Assembly: GCA_002068935.1 (NCBI GenBank)
Contig: MWBF01000007.1
Location: 1 to 33,318 of the forward strand
Direction: 5' to 3'
DNA length: 33,318 bases
Source of the DNA: Chloroflexi bacterium ADurb.Bin325
GTDB lineage: Bacteria > Chloroflexota > Anaerolineae > CG2-30-64-16
Shown: piece by piece, positions 32,058-33,318 of the stretch
Layout: every line of letters begins with the position of its first letter
Position numbering within the stretch: the stretch's first letter is position 1
Program-made: the position numbers and the translations under genes
The notes under the pieces: generated by a model
What the model saw: the letters and a program-made list of their open reading frames with translations, nothing else
Databases searched by the model: none
What the model was told of the DNA's origin: nothing

Positions 32058-32939
32058 TCACTCGGCTGCCTCGCGCTCGCGCAGGATGCCCTCCAGATCC
32101 TCCGCGCTGAAGTGATAGCGCTCGTAGCAGAAGTGACAGTCCACCACCGCCTCGCCCTCGGCCAGCAGCGCAAGGAGGTCCTCGGGCTCGAGCATCTTGA
32201 GCGCCTGCCGTGAGCGCTCCCAACTGCAAGTGCAGCGGAACTCGACGGGGCGCTCCTCCAGGATCTCGTACTGCGCGGGGCCAAAGATACGATCCAGCAG
32301 CTCGCGCGGGCCGAAGTCGTCCGCCAGCAGCGTCTCCAGCGGCGGCAGGTCGGCCAGGCTGACGGCGAGCCGTTCGACCGCCTCGCGACCGCGGCCGGGC
32401 AGGGCCTGGATGAGCAGGCCGCCGGACGCGGCAACAGCGCCGGCCTCGTCCATGCGGACGCCGATCCTCACCAGCGACGGGATCTGCTCGGAGGCGTTGA
32501 GGTAGTGCTCCAGCTCCGGCGCAAGCTGCCCGGTGTCGAGCGCGACGACGCTGCGGTAGAGGTCCTTGAGCCGCAGATCCTTCACCACGGTCAGGACGCC
32601 CTCGCCGCCGAACGCCTCGCCGACCGCCTCCGCGCCCAGGTCATCGCCCGACACGGCATCGGGCACGGCCACGTAGCCGCGCACGCGGCCGTAGGCGTCC
32701 GCCTCGATGACCATCTTGCGCAGCCGGCCGTCTCCCTCGATCTTGAGCGCGATGCGCTCCTGCACCTTGAGCAGCGCGCCCAGGAGCACGCCCGCGGTCA
32801 GGCCGTGCGCCAGCGCGGCCGCGGCGATCGGATATGCGGCATGGCGCCGCGCCGCCTCCTGCGCCAGCCCGGTCGTCACACACGCCAGCGCGCGCACCCC
32901 GGCGTCCTTGGTCAGCGCACGCAGGATAAAGTCACCCAT
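32058..32939 (-). CDS. hslO: Hsp33 redox-activated chaperone
   Basis: The 293-residue protein opens MGDFILRALTKDAGVRALA, the standard Hsp33 start. It has the chaperone-domain blocks AAALAHGLTAGVLLGALLKVQERIALKIEGDG and SGGLLIQALPG. The C-terminal redox switch has the zinc cysteines as Cys236-x-Cys238 and Cys268-x-x-Cys271 (RCTC and DCHFC). Oxidation of these releases zinc and activates the holdase in the cytoplasm. I begin at the ATG at 32939, preceded by GGAGAGAAAC. Ten further in-frame codons upstream do not fit the family. It lies 77 bases after glnA, possibly in the same transcript. All four cysteines are intact, so it should be functional. Confidence 0.97.
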   Translation of the reverse strand: MGDFILRALTKDAGVRALACVTTGLAQEAARRHAAYPIAAAALAHGLTAGVLLGALLKVQERIALKIEGDGRLRKMVIEADAYGRVRGYVAVPDAVSGDDLGAEAVGEAFGGEGVLTVVKDLRLKDLYRSVVALDTGQLAPELEHYLNASEQIPSLVRIGVRMDEAGAVAASGGLLIQALPGRGREAVERLAVSLADLPPLETLLADDFGPRELLDRIFGPAQYEILEERPVEFRCTCSWERSRQALKMLEPEDLLALLAEGEAVVDCHFCYERYHFSAEDLEGILREREAAE

Positions 32940-33016
32940 GTTTCTCTCCCGTTCGATCGATCGGCCCACCTATCGAGGCTCGGGTGGCCGTCAGCTCTCC
33001 GGCCTGTCGGCCAGGC

Positions 33017-33318
33017 TCAGGCGTCGAAATAGAGCGTGAACTCGTGCGGGTGGGGGCGCATGCGGATCGGGTCGACCTCGGTCTCGCGCTTGTACGCGAT
33101 ATAGGTGCGGAGCATGTCCGTGGTGAACACGTCGCCCTTGAGCAGGAACCCGTGATCCGCCTCCAGCGCCTGCAAGACCGCGTCCAGCGAGCCCGGCACC
33201 TGCTTGACGAGCCTGGCCTCCTCCGGCGGCAGGCCGTAGAGATCCTTGTCCATCGGCTCGCCGGGGTCGATGCGGTTCTGGATGCCGTCCAGGCCGGCCA
33301 TCAGCAGCGCGGCGAAGG
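33017..33318 (-). CDS. glnA: Glutamine synthetase type I, C-terminal end only
   Basis: About 100 residues run off the right window edge. They match the end of Gln[22 protein letters not shown], then [35 protein letters not shown], and the closing [15 protein letters not shown]. The enzyme makes glutamine from glutamate, ammonia and ATP. The adenylylation-loop motif lies outside or at the edge of the window, so the GSI-alpha or GSI-beta subtype and its regulation cannot be judged. It stops at 33017 and is followed by hslO. Confidence 0.95.
   Translation of the reverse strand, partial: FAALLMAGLDGIQNRIDPGEPMDKDLYGLPPEEARLVKQVPGSLDAVLQALEADHGFLLKGDVFTTDMLRTYIAYKRETEVDPIRMRPHPHEFTLYFDA

Noticed and set aside
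1-33318. CRISPR arrays, tRNA or rRNA genes, transposases, phage genes
   Set aside because: Looked for regularly spaced repeats, cloverleaf-like segments and transposase or integrase motifs on both strands. None was convincing.

Overview
The window is G+C-rich DNA (about two thirds G+C by eye) that looks chromosomal and most like Chloroflexota (Anaerolineae/Caldilineae-type). The clues are lipoproteins with long Thr/Pro/Ala linkers, an Opp-type importer set inside a large glycan-catabolism region, URO-D-like and Gfo/Idh/MocA paralogues in number, and many intergenic hairpin elements. The phylum is an inference from gene style; there is no rRNA or other marker gene. Nearly every open frame has a long antisense or out-of-frame shadow because of the base composition, so genes were chosen by protein family, ribosome-binding site and tiling.

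Layout. From 28013 down to 1 all genes run leftward. (a) 28013-19687: a family-5 solute-binding lipoprotein, two permeases, two ATPases, a small membrane protein and a URO-D-like protein, behind a good promoter at 28244-28272. (b) 19509-17989: a DHA2-type MFS transporter with its own probable promoter. (c) 17888-1: a 14-gene array behind a promoter at 17913-17940. It holds a TIM-barrel sugar isomerase/epimerase, Gfo/Idh, URO-D-like, a second URO-D-like subtype, GH29 fucosidase, URO-D-like, a sulfatase-fold enzyme, Gfo/Idh, an alpha/beta hydrolase, Gfo/Idh, URO-D-like, a ThuA-like protein, GH4 alpha-galactosidase and a GH38 alpha-mannosidase cut by the window edge. (d) 33318-28324 is housekeeping: the end of glnA, hslO (Hsp33), a rightward lipoprotein hydrolase, ilvE and an LCP-family lipoprotein. 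ilvE and the hydrolase diverge from a shared promoter region with a 12-bp palindrome.

How it may work together. The importer probably brings in oligosaccharides (the family is named for peptides, but many members carry sugars). The glycosidases, esterase and sulfatase-fold enzyme lack export signals, so removal of alpha-mannose, alpha-galactose, alpha-fucose and substituents would be cytoplasmic. Three Gfo/Idh enzymes, a ThuA-like protein and a xylose-isomerase-like barrel are the ingredients of 3-keto-glycoside chemistry. Five URO-D-like proteins of two subtypes are the most puzzling part, since no corrinoid protein or haem gene accompanies them. No transcription regulator is visible in the window.

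Almost every wider gap in the leftward array holds a long inverted repeat. Three share the core CGGTCTCCGACCG, and one (25706-25837) has 12-bp perfect terminal inverted repeats. No tRNA, rRNA, CRISPR array, transposase or prophage gene was found.
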